DNA of 64,000 nt, taken from positions 248,001-312,000 of the forward strand of contig NW_027136910.1 in the NCBI RefSeq assembly GCF_040869045.1. The letters run 5' to 3'. The notes beneath the pieces are model-generated. The model saw only the letters and a list, made by a program, of their open reading frames with translations. It had not been told where the DNA came from and did not search any database. Shown here one piece after another: positions 20,976 through 32,179 of this stretch; positions within the stretch are counted from its first letter, which is position 1; each line of letters starts with the position of its first letter. The position numbers and the translations under genes are program-made. This DNA is from Eurosta solidaginis (lineage: Eukaryota; Arthropoda; Insecta; Diptera; Tephritidae).

Positions 20976-21556
20976 ACTAGTAATGTTTGTTGTTATACTA
21001 AATATATTATATTGGTTTTTAAATATCAAATCCATCATTGTCGGCTAATAATTGGTTGAATCAATTTTTATTGGCATTGGTGTGCAAATTTCGTGAAATG
21101 AACTTGCATAGTTGGTTCGCTTATTGTCTTCGTATGTTGTATGGTTAAAAACAATGCGGAAGGATATTTTAAGCTGTCCTGAAAAGAAGCATCATACTCC
21201 CCAAGTGCAATATTTATATAATAGTGAGTTAGTCGAATCAATATTGTATTTTTATATTTATAATTGGCTTAACCTCAATCTCTCCATCTATATCTTAATA
21301 AGGACTGTTTTCAACGTCTTCAATTAGTCGCTTATCTATAAGTTATTTAAATTTTCGTTTTCTTCACAATAATTGGAGCTTCACGTCTCGGTTAAGTGCA
21401 TTGTGAACTCCTACAAGTAAAGAATCATGATATTCCTCTATTGCCATCGCTTTCTGTGTTCGTTCCAATGAAGCACGAACAAGCACTCGATATATATTTA
21501 ACACGCAAATGCAACAACGTTGTGATTCTTATATTTATCTGTATCGATTTCGGATC
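20976..21556. other. Putative intron sequence, nothing recognised
   Basis: This is AT-rich sequence after the candidate donor. No repeat or gene is supported before the retroposon at 21574. Confidence 0.45.
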
Positions 21557-21573
21557 CGAATGATGGTTCTGCT

Positions 21574-21774
21574 GTTGTTGTTGTTGTAGCGATAAGGTTG
21601 CTCCCCGAAATCTTTGGGGAGTGTTATCGATGTGATGGTCCTTTGCCAGATACAGATCCGGTAACACAGCACCATGAAGGTGCTAGCCCGACCATCTCGG
21701 GAACGATTAATATGGCCACATTAAACCTTCAGGCTATGCCTCCCCCAAGTTGGAGCTTGAAGTCGCCAGATCCT
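21574..21774 (-). mobile_element. 5'-truncated (CAA)n-tailed retroposon with a 17-bp target duplication
   Basis: On the minus strand the element ends in a (CAA)n tail (plus: TGTTGTTGTTGTTG). It matches the 3' half of the copy at 50903-51318. The flanks are CGAATGATGGTTCTGCT (21557-21573) and CGAATGGTGGTTCTGCT (21775-21791), a 17-bp duplication with one difference. A long duplication, a simple-repeat tail and 5' truncation together indicate target-primed reverse transcription by a LINE machinery. Confidence 0.85.
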
Positions 21775-22036
21775 CGAATGGTGGTTCTGCTCGTTTGACT
21801 GCAATATCAATCCGTAGGGAAAATTAAATATTTTGCTTCGTCAATATATATTCAAAAAACCAGAAAATAACTCCGAGTCGATTAAAAATTTAGTAATCTA
21901 GATTTTCTTAAGTGCAAAAGCATATATAATTTTATATAGAAAATTCATATATCGCATTTGTAGCATGGGCTAAAAAAGTGATAATACTTGGTATAGGTTT
22001 GATAATTTGTTTTGAATTTTAAACTAAAAATTTAGT

Positions 22037-22446
22037 CGTTGTTGTTGTTGTAGCGATAAGGTTTTGGGGAGTGTTATCGATGTTGATGGTCCTTTGTCGG
22101 ATGCAGGTCCGGTACCTTCCGGTAATATGCACCATTAAGGTACTAGCCCGGCAATTTCGCGAACGATTTAGTATGACCACATGAAACTTTCTAGGCCATA
22201 CCGCCCTCACACCCCTTTAGATCCATGAGGAAATTGGGGTCGCCAGGACCTCAGCTGATAAAGAAGCAGGATTCACCACGTGTAAGTGAGGTTGACAATT
22301 GGTTTGGGTAAGCTATAAATTGCGCTGGCCAACCCTTGAAAGGGTTGCGCTGCACAACCCCTTCAATCAATTTGGTATTTTATTCGCCTCTTACGACAGG
22401 CATACATGCTGCGGGTATATTCTAAGCCCGTTAACCCGTTGGGGCC
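22037..22446 (-). mobile_element. Near full-length (CAA)n-tailed retroposon
   Basis: It spans the same blocks as the 50.9-kb copy: a (CAA)n 3' tail on the minus strand, 'gatggtcctttgtcggatgc', 'gaggttgacaattggtttgg', 'cgcctcttacgacaggcata' and the opposite end 'aacccgttgggg'. It is more diverged, with small insertions and deletions. I could not read a clear duplication. No protein is encoded. It is SINE-like, but the RNA from which its 5' part derives is not known to me. Confidence 0.75.
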
Positions 22447-23070
22447 TTAGTGGCCATTCTGTCTAAAACCTTCTAAATAAAGGGTACTATTTATGTACAC
22501 ATTAGATTGGGGTACACATGAATTAAATGCTGCCAAATCTTACAGGACAGATCCAGATCGTTCAATGTATCGTGACCTAGAACTGGATACCTCAAAGGAG
22601 CGCTACTGCTCTGAGAGAGATATTGTGGATTAGTATGGTACACAATGGAGAGAGAGAAACGTTTGTTTGGTTGTTCGGGGTAAATAAATAGAATTGCCAT
22701 GAATTAGCTTTTGAGTTGCAAGCCAACTTTTTTTTTAATTAGACTACATAATAATATTCATTCATAAAATCCAGTTAATAGAGAACTTATGAGCAGCCAC
22801 ACAAGCAAACATGTTGGAAAAACACTATTGAGGTAATGATTTAAGTTATCGAACAGCGATTTAATAGGTGATGGAGGGAAATATTTTGAATAAAATTATC
22901 ATCCGGAACTCTGGGCAACTCTTAATTTGAAACAAGTAAGAACGGGACTGTATTCGGCTGTACCGAAGACTTCATACCTTTCATGAATGGAGCTGAACAA
23001 TAATCTTATCCCGTTCGTAATCTCCGAATAATCGGATGTATAAGATAAGAAATACATAGTGAACAGATCT
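22447..23070. other. AT-rich non-coding region
   Basis: No gene, terminal repeat or tandem structure is recognised between the retroposon and the next copy of repeat family A. Confidence 0.45.
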
Positions 23071-24042
23071 ACATACCTAAACGATTTTTAAGATAAATAT
23101 AAAATAAAAAAACAGGTAGGTACTTTGTGTGAGGATGCAAAATTTCAGGTTTTTTGTGGTCTGCGTGTAAAAACTATGACTACGAATCACGTATTTCAAC
23201 AATATATGACGTAAACGTAACTATTTGATGAAATTTGATGAATTTTTAAGTTTATAGCCGTAAAAAAGGGGCAAAAATGACAGTTTATATGGGTAATATA
23301 ATATATTATACCACCGATCTCTATGATTTTTTCAGACAACAATTTATAATGCTATACACGTAAGCATTTGGTGAAAATTTGAACATATCTAAACGATTTT
23401 TAAGATAAATATAAAATAAAAAATAGGTAGGTACTTTGTGTGAGGATACAAAACTTAACGTTTTTTGTGGTCTGCATGTAAAAACTATGACACGTATTTC
23501 AAAAATATATGACGTAAACGTAACTATTGATGAATTTTGGAAGCCTCCAGCCGTAAAAAAGGGAAAAATGACAGTTTATATGGGTATATAATATATATAC
23601 CACCGATCTCCATGATTGTTTCAGACAACAATATATGCTATATACGTAAGCATTTGGTGAAATTTGAAGCTTCTAGCTGTTAAAAATGGGGTAGAAATTG
23701 CGAAAAGTTTCTTATCTGAACAATCGGTTATATGAGATATATACTATATATACAACCGATCTCTATGATTTTTTCATACAACAATATATGCTATATACGT
23801 AAGCAATCGGTGATATTTGAAGCTTATAGCTGTTAAAATGTGGTAGAAATTGCGAAAAGTTTCTTATCTGAACAATCGATTGTATGAGATATATACTGTA
23901 TATACAACCGATCTCTATGATTTTTCAGACAAACAATATATGCTATATACGTAAGCATTCGGTGAAGCTTCTAGCTGTTAAAATGGGGCTAAAATTGCGA
24001 AAATATATATATATATACTATATATACCACCATATATATACT
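23071..24042 (+). repeat. Interspersed repeat family A, copy 2 (left part, with internal tandem duplications)
   Basis: It carries the same motif order as 4230-4985. A 312-bp segment is tandemly duplicated (starts at 23071 and 23383). A smaller unit of about 150 bp, containing 'ccgatctctatgattttttc' and 'gaaaagtttcttatctgaac', recurs at about 23602, 23753 and 23905. The repeat stops at the start of the 21-kb array and resumes at 44985. 'tatactatatataccacc' is present on both sides of the array. Confidence 0.78.
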
Positions 24043-24044
24043 AC

Positions 24045-26700
24045 TAGCCTTTACCCGCGGCCCGGTCCGCAAAGAGAAATTTAAATATATGGGCTATTCG
24101 CGTCAGCCTGCTTACCAAGTTATCTGTTTAAAAATTTTTTTTTCTGTCTAATGCATTTTATTTTGTAATTGAGTAAAAAAAAAAAAGAACTAAATGAGCT
24201 GATAACCTGATAGGATCCCAAATGATCCCAAATTATCCAGAAAAAACTACGAAATGACCCCACGCTATCGTGGATGGATCCCGAAAAACCATCCAGAAAT
24301 GCCCCGAAAGGGTCTCCCAAAAGTTCCCGGAATAGTCCAAAAAAAACCCGAAATGACAACGACACGATCCTAGACGTATCCAGAGAACCACACAGAAATG
24401 ATCCCTCAAGGTGTTCCAAAATGATCCCGAAAAGGTTCCGAAATGACCCTGACGGCTCCCGGGCGGATCTCAAAAATCATCCAGAAAATATCCAGGAAGG
24501 GTCCCTAAATTATCCCGACATACTCCAGAAAAAGTTCCGAAATGGCTCCGAGGGGATCCACGACGGATCACGATAACCATACAGAAATGATTCCGGAAGG
24601 ATCCCAAAATGATCCCGAAATAGTCCGGAAATGACCCAGATGGGATCCCGCACAGATCCTGATATGATCCCGGAATGGTCCAAAACTATCCCGGAAAAGT
24701 AACAAAAAAATCCTGAAATGGCTCCTACGGCATCCCGAACGGATCCAGAAATGATCTCGGAAGGGTCCCCAAATGGTCCCGAAATGACCCTGATGGATCG
24801 GCAAACCATCAAGAAATTATGCCGGAAGGGTCCCCAAATGATCCCAAAATAAAACAGAAAAAGTCACGAAACGACCCTAGAGGATCCCCAAATGATCCCG
24901 TATTAGCCCCGAAAAGGTCCCGAAATAACCCCGACGGGATCCCGGACAAATCCCGAAAATCATCCAGAAATGATGCCGAAAGGTCATCAAATGATCACCT
25001 AATAGTCCCAAAATGACCCTAACGGCATCCCGGACAAGGATCCCGAATCCATCCAGAAATGATCTTATTAAGGTCCCAAAATGATCCCGATATAGTCTCG
25101 GAAAAGTCAGAAATACCCTGAGGGTTCCCGGACGAATCCTGAAAGCCACCCTTAAGTGATCCCGAAAGTGTCCCGAAATGACCCTGACGGGATTCCGAAA
25201 GGATTCCGAAAACTATCCAGAATTATTGCCGGAAAGGTCCTCAAATGATCCCCTAATAGTCCGAATGACCGTGACGGGATCCCGAACGGATCCCGAGAAC
25301 TATCCAGAAATGATGCCGAAATCGTTCCCAATGATCCCGTATTAGCCGCGAAAAAATTCCCGAAATGACCCCGACGGGATCCCGGACGGATCCGAAAACC
25401 ATCCAGAAATGATGCCGAAAGGGTTCCCAAATGATCCCGTATTAGTCCGCGAAAAAGTCCCGAAATGACCCGACGGGATCTCGGACGGATCCCGAAAACC
25501 ATCCAGAAATGATGCCGGAAGAGCCCCAAATGATCCCGAAAAGGTCCCCAAATGACCCCAACGAGATCCCGGACGGAATCCCGAAAACCATCCAGAAATG
25601 ATGCCGAAAGGGTCCCCAAATGATCCCGTATTAGTCGCGAAAAAGTCCCGAAATGACCCCGACGGGATGCCGGACGAATCCCGAAGACCATCCAGAAATG
25701 ATGCCTAAAGGGTCCCAAAATAACCCCGAAAAAGTCCCGTAATGATCCCGGAAACCATCAAGAATTTATCTCTCGAAGGTACGCAAATGATCCCGAAAGT
25801 ACCCCCGACGGGATCCCGAAAACCATCCAGAAATGATGCCGGAAGGGTCCTCCAAATGATCGCGAAATAGTCCCGGAAATGATTCCGGAATAGTCCCGAA
25901 AATGTCCCAAATAACCCCGACGGATCCCGGACGGATCCCGAAAACTTTACAGAAATGATCCCGGAAGGGCCAAAAATGATCCCGAAATAGTCCCGAAAAG
26001 TCCCGAAATTACCCCGGCGGTATCCCGGACCGATCCGAAAGCCATCCAGAAATGATCCCGGAAGGGTCTCGATATGACCCTTACGGGATTACAAATAAGG
26101 TGAAGCTAAATTATAAACTGTATGTGCCAGATACCAAAAACTATTGATTTAGGAGAAAATTTATATTGAGTTATAACAATTTATAGATTTTACACCAGAG
26201 GGAGGATAAAGGGGGGGGGGGGGGGCGGAGGGTGTCACTGCTTACTTTGTAAGCCCTCGACTTATTTGACCCCTTGAGTCTGTGATATTGGTGAAGGCCA
26301 GTATACGTAAAGTTATAATGTGTAAAAATTATTAAAAAGTAATTGCTCGAAGGGGTCGTGGGACCCTCACCCCTCTTTCCATGTTCGGAAAAAATTTCGC
26401 TAGTAGACTACTGTCTGTGTGCCAAATTTCATCAAAATCCGTGTAGCCGTTCTGTCGTGATTTCAGTCGCAAAGACTAAAAAATATAATAATTAAATTAT
26501 AACTGTTCCTAGGGGCCGGGGACCTCCCCCCCTTTTGAAAAATATATAGCTAGTAGATCCTTCTCTAGACTATTGGCTATATGTGTGCCAAATTTCATCC
26601 ATATCCGTCCAGCCGTTCTTGCGTGATTGAGTCACAAAGACAAACGTCTGGACAAACATCCAAACATTCAAACATCCAAGCTTTGCCATTTATAATATAC
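24045..26700 (+). repeat. Satellite-bearing element, copy 1 of 5
   Basis: The head starts TAGCCTTTACCCGCGG and runs to about 24210. A minisatellite array follows (24211-26095), then a tail (26096-26700) with 'cgacttatttgaccccttga', a run of 15 G (26211-26225), two 'tttcatc..atccgt..agccgttc' modules and the terminal 'ccatttataatata'. The tail lacks the 'ccatgttaataaggcagcag' block present in copies 2 and 4. There is no plausible coding sequence. The next copy starts immediately. Confidence 0.85.
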
Positions 26701-29700
26701 TAGCCTTTACCCGCGGCCCCGTCCGCAAGGAAAATTTTTAATAAATGGGCTATTCGCGTTAGCCTGCTTATTATCTGTTTAAAATTTTGTTTTCTGTCTA
26801 ATGCATTTTATTTTTGTAATTGAGTAAAAAAAAGAACTAATGAGCTGATAACCTGATAGGATCCCAAATGATCCCGAAATTATCCAGAAAAAGCTACGAA
26901 ATGACCCCAACGCTATCGCGGACGCATCCCGAAAACCATCCAGAAATTCCCCGAAAGGGTCTCCAAAAGTTCCCCGAATAGTCCCAAAAAACCCGAAATG
27001 AGAGCGACACGATTCTAGACGTATCCAGAGAACCACACAGAAATGATCCCTGAAGGTGTTCCAATATGATCCCGAAAAGGTTCCGAAATGACCCTGACAG
27101 GCTCCCGGGCGGATCTCAAAAACCACCCAGAAAATATCCAGGAAGGGTCCCTAAATTATCCCGACTAACTCCAGAAAAAGTTCCGAAATGGCTCCGAGGG
27201 GATCCACGATGGATCGCGAAAACCATACAGAAATGATTCCGGAAGGATTCCAAAATGATCCCGAAATAGTCCGGAATTGACCCAGATGGGATCCCGCACA
27301 GATCCAGAAATGATCCCGGAAGGGTGCAAAAACTATCCCGGAAAAGTAACAAAAAATCCCGAAATGGCTCCTACGGCATCCCGGACGGATCCAGAAATGA
27401 TCTCGGAAGGGTCCCCAAATGATCCCAAAATGGTCCCGAAATGACCCTGATGGATCCGGCAAACCATCAAGAAATTATGCCGAAAGGGTCCCAAAATGAT
27501 CCCGAAATAATACAGAAAAAGTCACGAAACGACCCCTAGAGGATCCCCAAATGATCCCGTATTAGCCCCGAAAAGGTCCCGAAATAACCCCGACGGGATC
27601 CGGACAAATCCCGAAAACCATCCAGAAATGATGCCGGAAGGAATCCCAAATGATTCCGTAAAAGTCCCGCATCGATTCCGCGGGATCCCGAACGGATACC
27701 CCGAAATGACCCTTAAGGGTCATGGACGGATCCCATAAACCATCCAGAAATGATCCCGATATAGTCCCGAAGAAGTCCCGAAATGACCCTGACGGGATCT
27801 CGAACGCACCCCTAAATGAACGTGACGGGATCCCGGACAGATACCGAAATCCATCCAGAAATGATCTTGGAGGGACCCCCAAATGATCCCGAAAAAGTCC
27901 CGCAATGATTCCGAGGGGATCCTGATCGGATACCGAAAACCATCCAGAAGTGATGCCGGAAAGGTCCTCAAATGATCACCTAATACCAAAATGACCCTGA
28001 CGGCATCCCGGACTGATCCCAAAATCCATCCAGAAATGATCTTTGGAAGGTCCCAAAATTATCCCGAAATAGTCTCGGAAAAGTTCAGAAATTACCCTGA
28101 CGGGTTCCCGGACGAATCCTGAAAGCCATCTCTAAATGATGCCGAAAAAGTCGCGAAATGACCTTGACTGAAACCCGAAAGGATTCCGAAAACTATCCAG
28201 AAATGATGCCGGAAATGTCCTCAAATGATCACCTAATAGTTCCGAAAAGACCCTGACGGGATCCCGAACGGATACCGAAAATCATCCAGAAGTGATGCCG
28301 GAAAGGTCCTAAAATGATCACCTAATAGTCCCGAAATGACCCTTAAGGGGTCATGGACGGATCCCATAAACCATCCAGAAATTATCCCAATATAGTCCCG
28401 AAGAAGTCCGAAATGACCCTGACGGGATCTCGAACGCACCCCTAAATGACCCTGACGGGATCCCGGACAGATCCCGAAATCCATCCAGAAATGATCTTGG
28501 GAGGGACCCCAAATGATCCCGAAAAAGTCCCGCAATGATTCCGAGGGGATCCTGATCGGATACCGAAAACCATCCAGAAGTGATGCCGGAAAGGTCCTCA
28601 AATGATCACCTAATGCCAAAATGACCCTGACGGCATCCCGGACTGATCCCAAAATCCATCCAGAAATGATCTTGGGGAGGTCCCAAAATTATCCCGAAAT
28701 AGTCTCGGCAAAGTTCAGAAATTACCCTGACGGGTTCCCGACGAATCCTGAAAGCCATCTCTAAATGATCCCGAAAAAGTCCCGAAATGACCTTGACTGA
28801 ACCCCGAAAGGATCCCGAAAACTATCCAGAAATGATGCCGGAAATGTCCTCAAAGGATCACCTAATAGTTCCGAAAAGACCCTGACGGGATCCCGAACGG
28901 ATCCCGACAACTATCTAGAAATGATGCCGAAAGGGCCCGCAAATGATCCCGTATTAGTCGAGAAAAAGTCCCAAAAACCATCCAGAAATCATGCCGGAAG
29001 GGACACCAAATGATCCCGAAAAAGTCCCGCAATAATTCCGACGGGATCCTGAGCGGATACCGAAAACCATCCAGAAGTGATGCCGAAAAGGTCCTCAAAT
29101 GATCACCTAATAGTCCCAAAATGACCCTGACGGCATCCCGGACTGATCCCGAAATCCATCCAGAAATGATCTTGGAAGGTCCCAAATGATCCCGAAATAG
29201 TCTTGGAAAAGTCCAGAAATTACCCTGACGGATCCCGGACGAATCCTGAAAACCAATCTTAAATGATGCCGAAAAAGTCCCGAAATGACCCTGATGGGAC
29301 CCGGAAAGGATCCCGAAAACTAACCAGAAATGATGCCGGAAAGGTCTCAAATGATCTCCCAATAGTTCGGAAAAGTCCCTGACGGGATCCCGAACGGATC
29401 CCGACAACTATCCAGAAATGATACCGAAAGGGCCCGCAAATGATCCCGTATTAGTCGAGAAAAAGTCCCGAAATTACCCCGACGGGATCCCTGACGAATC
29501 GCAAAAACCATCCAGAAATGATGCCGGTAGGTATCCCAAATGATCCCGAAATGACCTCGTCAGCATCCCGGACGGATACCGAAAATTATCCAGAAATGAT
29601 GCCGGAAAGGTCCACAAATGATCCCCTAATAGTCCCGAAATTACCCTGATGGGATCCCGGACGGATCCCGAAAACCATCCAGAAATGATGCCGGAAGAGC

Positions 29701-32179
29701 CCCCAAATGATCCCGAAAAAGTCCCCAAATGACCCGACGAGATCCCGCACGGATCCCGAAAACCATCCAGAAATGATGCCGGAAGAGCCCCAAATGATCC
29801 CGAAAAAGTCCCCAAATGACCCCGACATACTCCAGAAAAGGTTCCGAAATGGCTCCGAGGGAATCAACGACGGATCGCGAAAACCATACAGAAATGATTC
29901 CGGAAGGATCCCAAAATGATCCCGAAATAGTCCGGAAATGACCCAGATGGGATCCCGTACAGATCCAGAAATGATCCCGGAAGGGTCCAAAAACTATCCC
30001 GGAAAAGTAACAAAAAATCCCGAAATGCCTCCTACGGCATCCCGGACGGATCCAGAAATGATCTCGGAAGGGTCCCCAAATGATCCCAAAATGGTCCCGA
30101 AATGACGCTGATGGATCCGGCAAACCATCAAGAAATTATGCCGGAAGGGTCCCCAAATGATCCCGAAATAAAACAGAAAAAGTCACGAAACGACCCCTAG
30201 AGGATCCCCAAATGATCCCGTATTAGCCCCGAAAAAGTCCCAAAATGACCCTGACGGGATCCCGAAAGGATTCCGAAAACAATACAGAAATGAAGCCGGA
30301 AAGGTCCTCAAATGATCCCCTAATAGTCCCGAAATGACCGTGACGGGATCCCGACAACTATCCAGAAATGATGCCGAAAGGGTCCGCAAATGATCCCGTA
30401 TTTGTCGAAAAAAAGTCCCGAAAGGACCACGACGGGATCCCGGACGAATCCCAAAAACCATCCAGAAATGATGCCGGTAGGTATCCCAAATGATCCCGAA
30501 ATAGTCCCGAAATGACCTCGTCGGTATCCCGGACGGATCCCGAAAATTATCCAGAAATTATGCCGGAAAGGTTCCCAAATGATCCCCTAATAGTCCCGAA
30601 ATTACCATAATGGGATCCCGGACGGATCCCGAAAACCATCCAGAAATGATGCCGAAAGGGTTCCCAAATGATCCCGTATTAGTCGCGAAAAAGTCCCGAA
30701 ATGACCCCGACGGGATCCCGGACGGATCCCGAAAACCATCCAGAAATGATGCCGAAAGGGTTCCCAAATGATCCCGTATTAGTCGCGAAAAAGTCCCGAA
30801 ATGACCCCGACGGGATCCCGGACGGATCCCGAAAACCATCCAGAAATGATACCGGATGAGCCCCAAAATGATCCCGAAAAAGTCTCCAAATGACCCCGGC
30901 GAGATCCCGGACGGATCCCGAAAACCATCCAGAAATGATGCCGGAAGAGCTCCCAAATGATCCCGAAAAAGTCCCCAAATGACCCCGACGATATCCCGGA
31001 CGGATCCCGAAAACCATCCAGAAATGATGCCGGAAGAGGCCCCAAATGATCCCGAAAAAGTCCCCATATGACCCCGACGAGATCCCGCACGGATCCCGAA
31101 AACCATCCAGAAATGATGCCGGAAGAGTCCCCAAATGATCGCGAAATAGTCCCGAAATGATTCCGGAATAGTCCCGAAAATGTTCCAAAATAACCCCGAC
31201 GGAATCCCGGACGGATCCCGTAAACTATACAGAAATGATCCCGGAAGGGTCCCAAAATGATCCCGAAATAGTCCCGAAAAAGTCCCGAAATTACCCCGGC
31301 GTAATCCCGGACCGATCCCGAAAACCATCCAGAAATGATCCCGGAAGGGTCTCGATATGACCCTTACGGGATTACAAAAGAGGTGAAGCTAATTATAAAA
31401 CCATGTTAATAAGGCAGCAGGCGCAATGGAGCGAATAAAAAGTTAGATAGAAACATACAGGTAAAGCTAATAAAAGCGTGCTAATAAAAACAATTGATGG
31501 AGGGCGGATGGCGGGAGTAGAGGAGAGGACCACTGATCGTTCCTCCAAAATTGTCTAGATCTCGTTCTGTATGTACCAGATACCAAAAACTATTGAATTA
31601 GGAGAAAATTTAGATTGAGTTATAACAATTTATGGATTTTACACCAGAGGAGGAGATAAAGGTGGGGGGGGGGGGGGGGGGGGGCGGGCGGAGGGTGTCA
31701 CTGCTTACTTTGTAAGCCCTCGACTTATTTGACCCCTTGAGTCTGTGATATTGGTGAAGGCCAGTATACGTAAAGTTATAATGTGTAAAAATTATGAAAA
31801 ATAATTTCTCGAAGGGGTCGTGGGACCCCACCCCTCTTTCCACGTTCGAAAAAAATTTCGCTAGTAGACTACTGTCTGTGTCCCAAATTTCATCAAAATC
31901 CGTGTAGCCATTCTGGCGTGATTCAGTCGCAAAGACGAAAAAATATAATAATTAAATTATAACTGTTCCTAGGGGGCGGGGACCACGCCCCTTTTGAAAA
32001 ATATATAGCTAGTAGATCCTTCTAGACTATTGGCTATATGTGTGCAAAATTTCATCCAAAGGGGTCCAGCCGTTCTTGCGTTATTGAGTCACAAAGACAA
32101 ACGTCTGGACAAACATCCAAACATCCAAACATCTTAACATCCAAACTTTCCCATTTATAATATATATTAGATATTAGAC
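26701..32179 (+). repeat. Satellite-bearing element, copy 2 of 5 (apparently a fusion of two)
   Basis: Head 26701-26859, array 26860-31376, tail 31377-32179. The tail is the most complete of the set and contains a 21-base G run (31664-31684). The first part of the array (about 27150-27600) recurs at about 29820-30250, a shift of about 2.66 kb, close to the whole length of copy 1. This is what unequal exchange between neighbouring elements would leave. A shorter higher-order shift of about 632 bp is visible between 27707 and 28339. Confidence 0.83.
31377..32179 (+). repeat. Tail module of the satellite-bearing element (reference copy)
   Basis: The tail contains an internal diverged duplication of about 185-190 bp. 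'gctagtagactactgtctgt' followed by 'tttcatcaaaatccgtgtag' recurs as 'gctagtagatccttctagac' followed by 'tttcatccaaaggggtccag'. It ends 'acatccaaactttcccattt' and 'ataatatatattag'. Tails of this kind, with 'aatttcatc..atc.gtccagccgtt' and 'catttataatat' followed by a simple repeat, resemble 3' ends of non-LTR retroposons of the RTE type in other arthropods (recalled, not checked). Confidence 0.6.
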
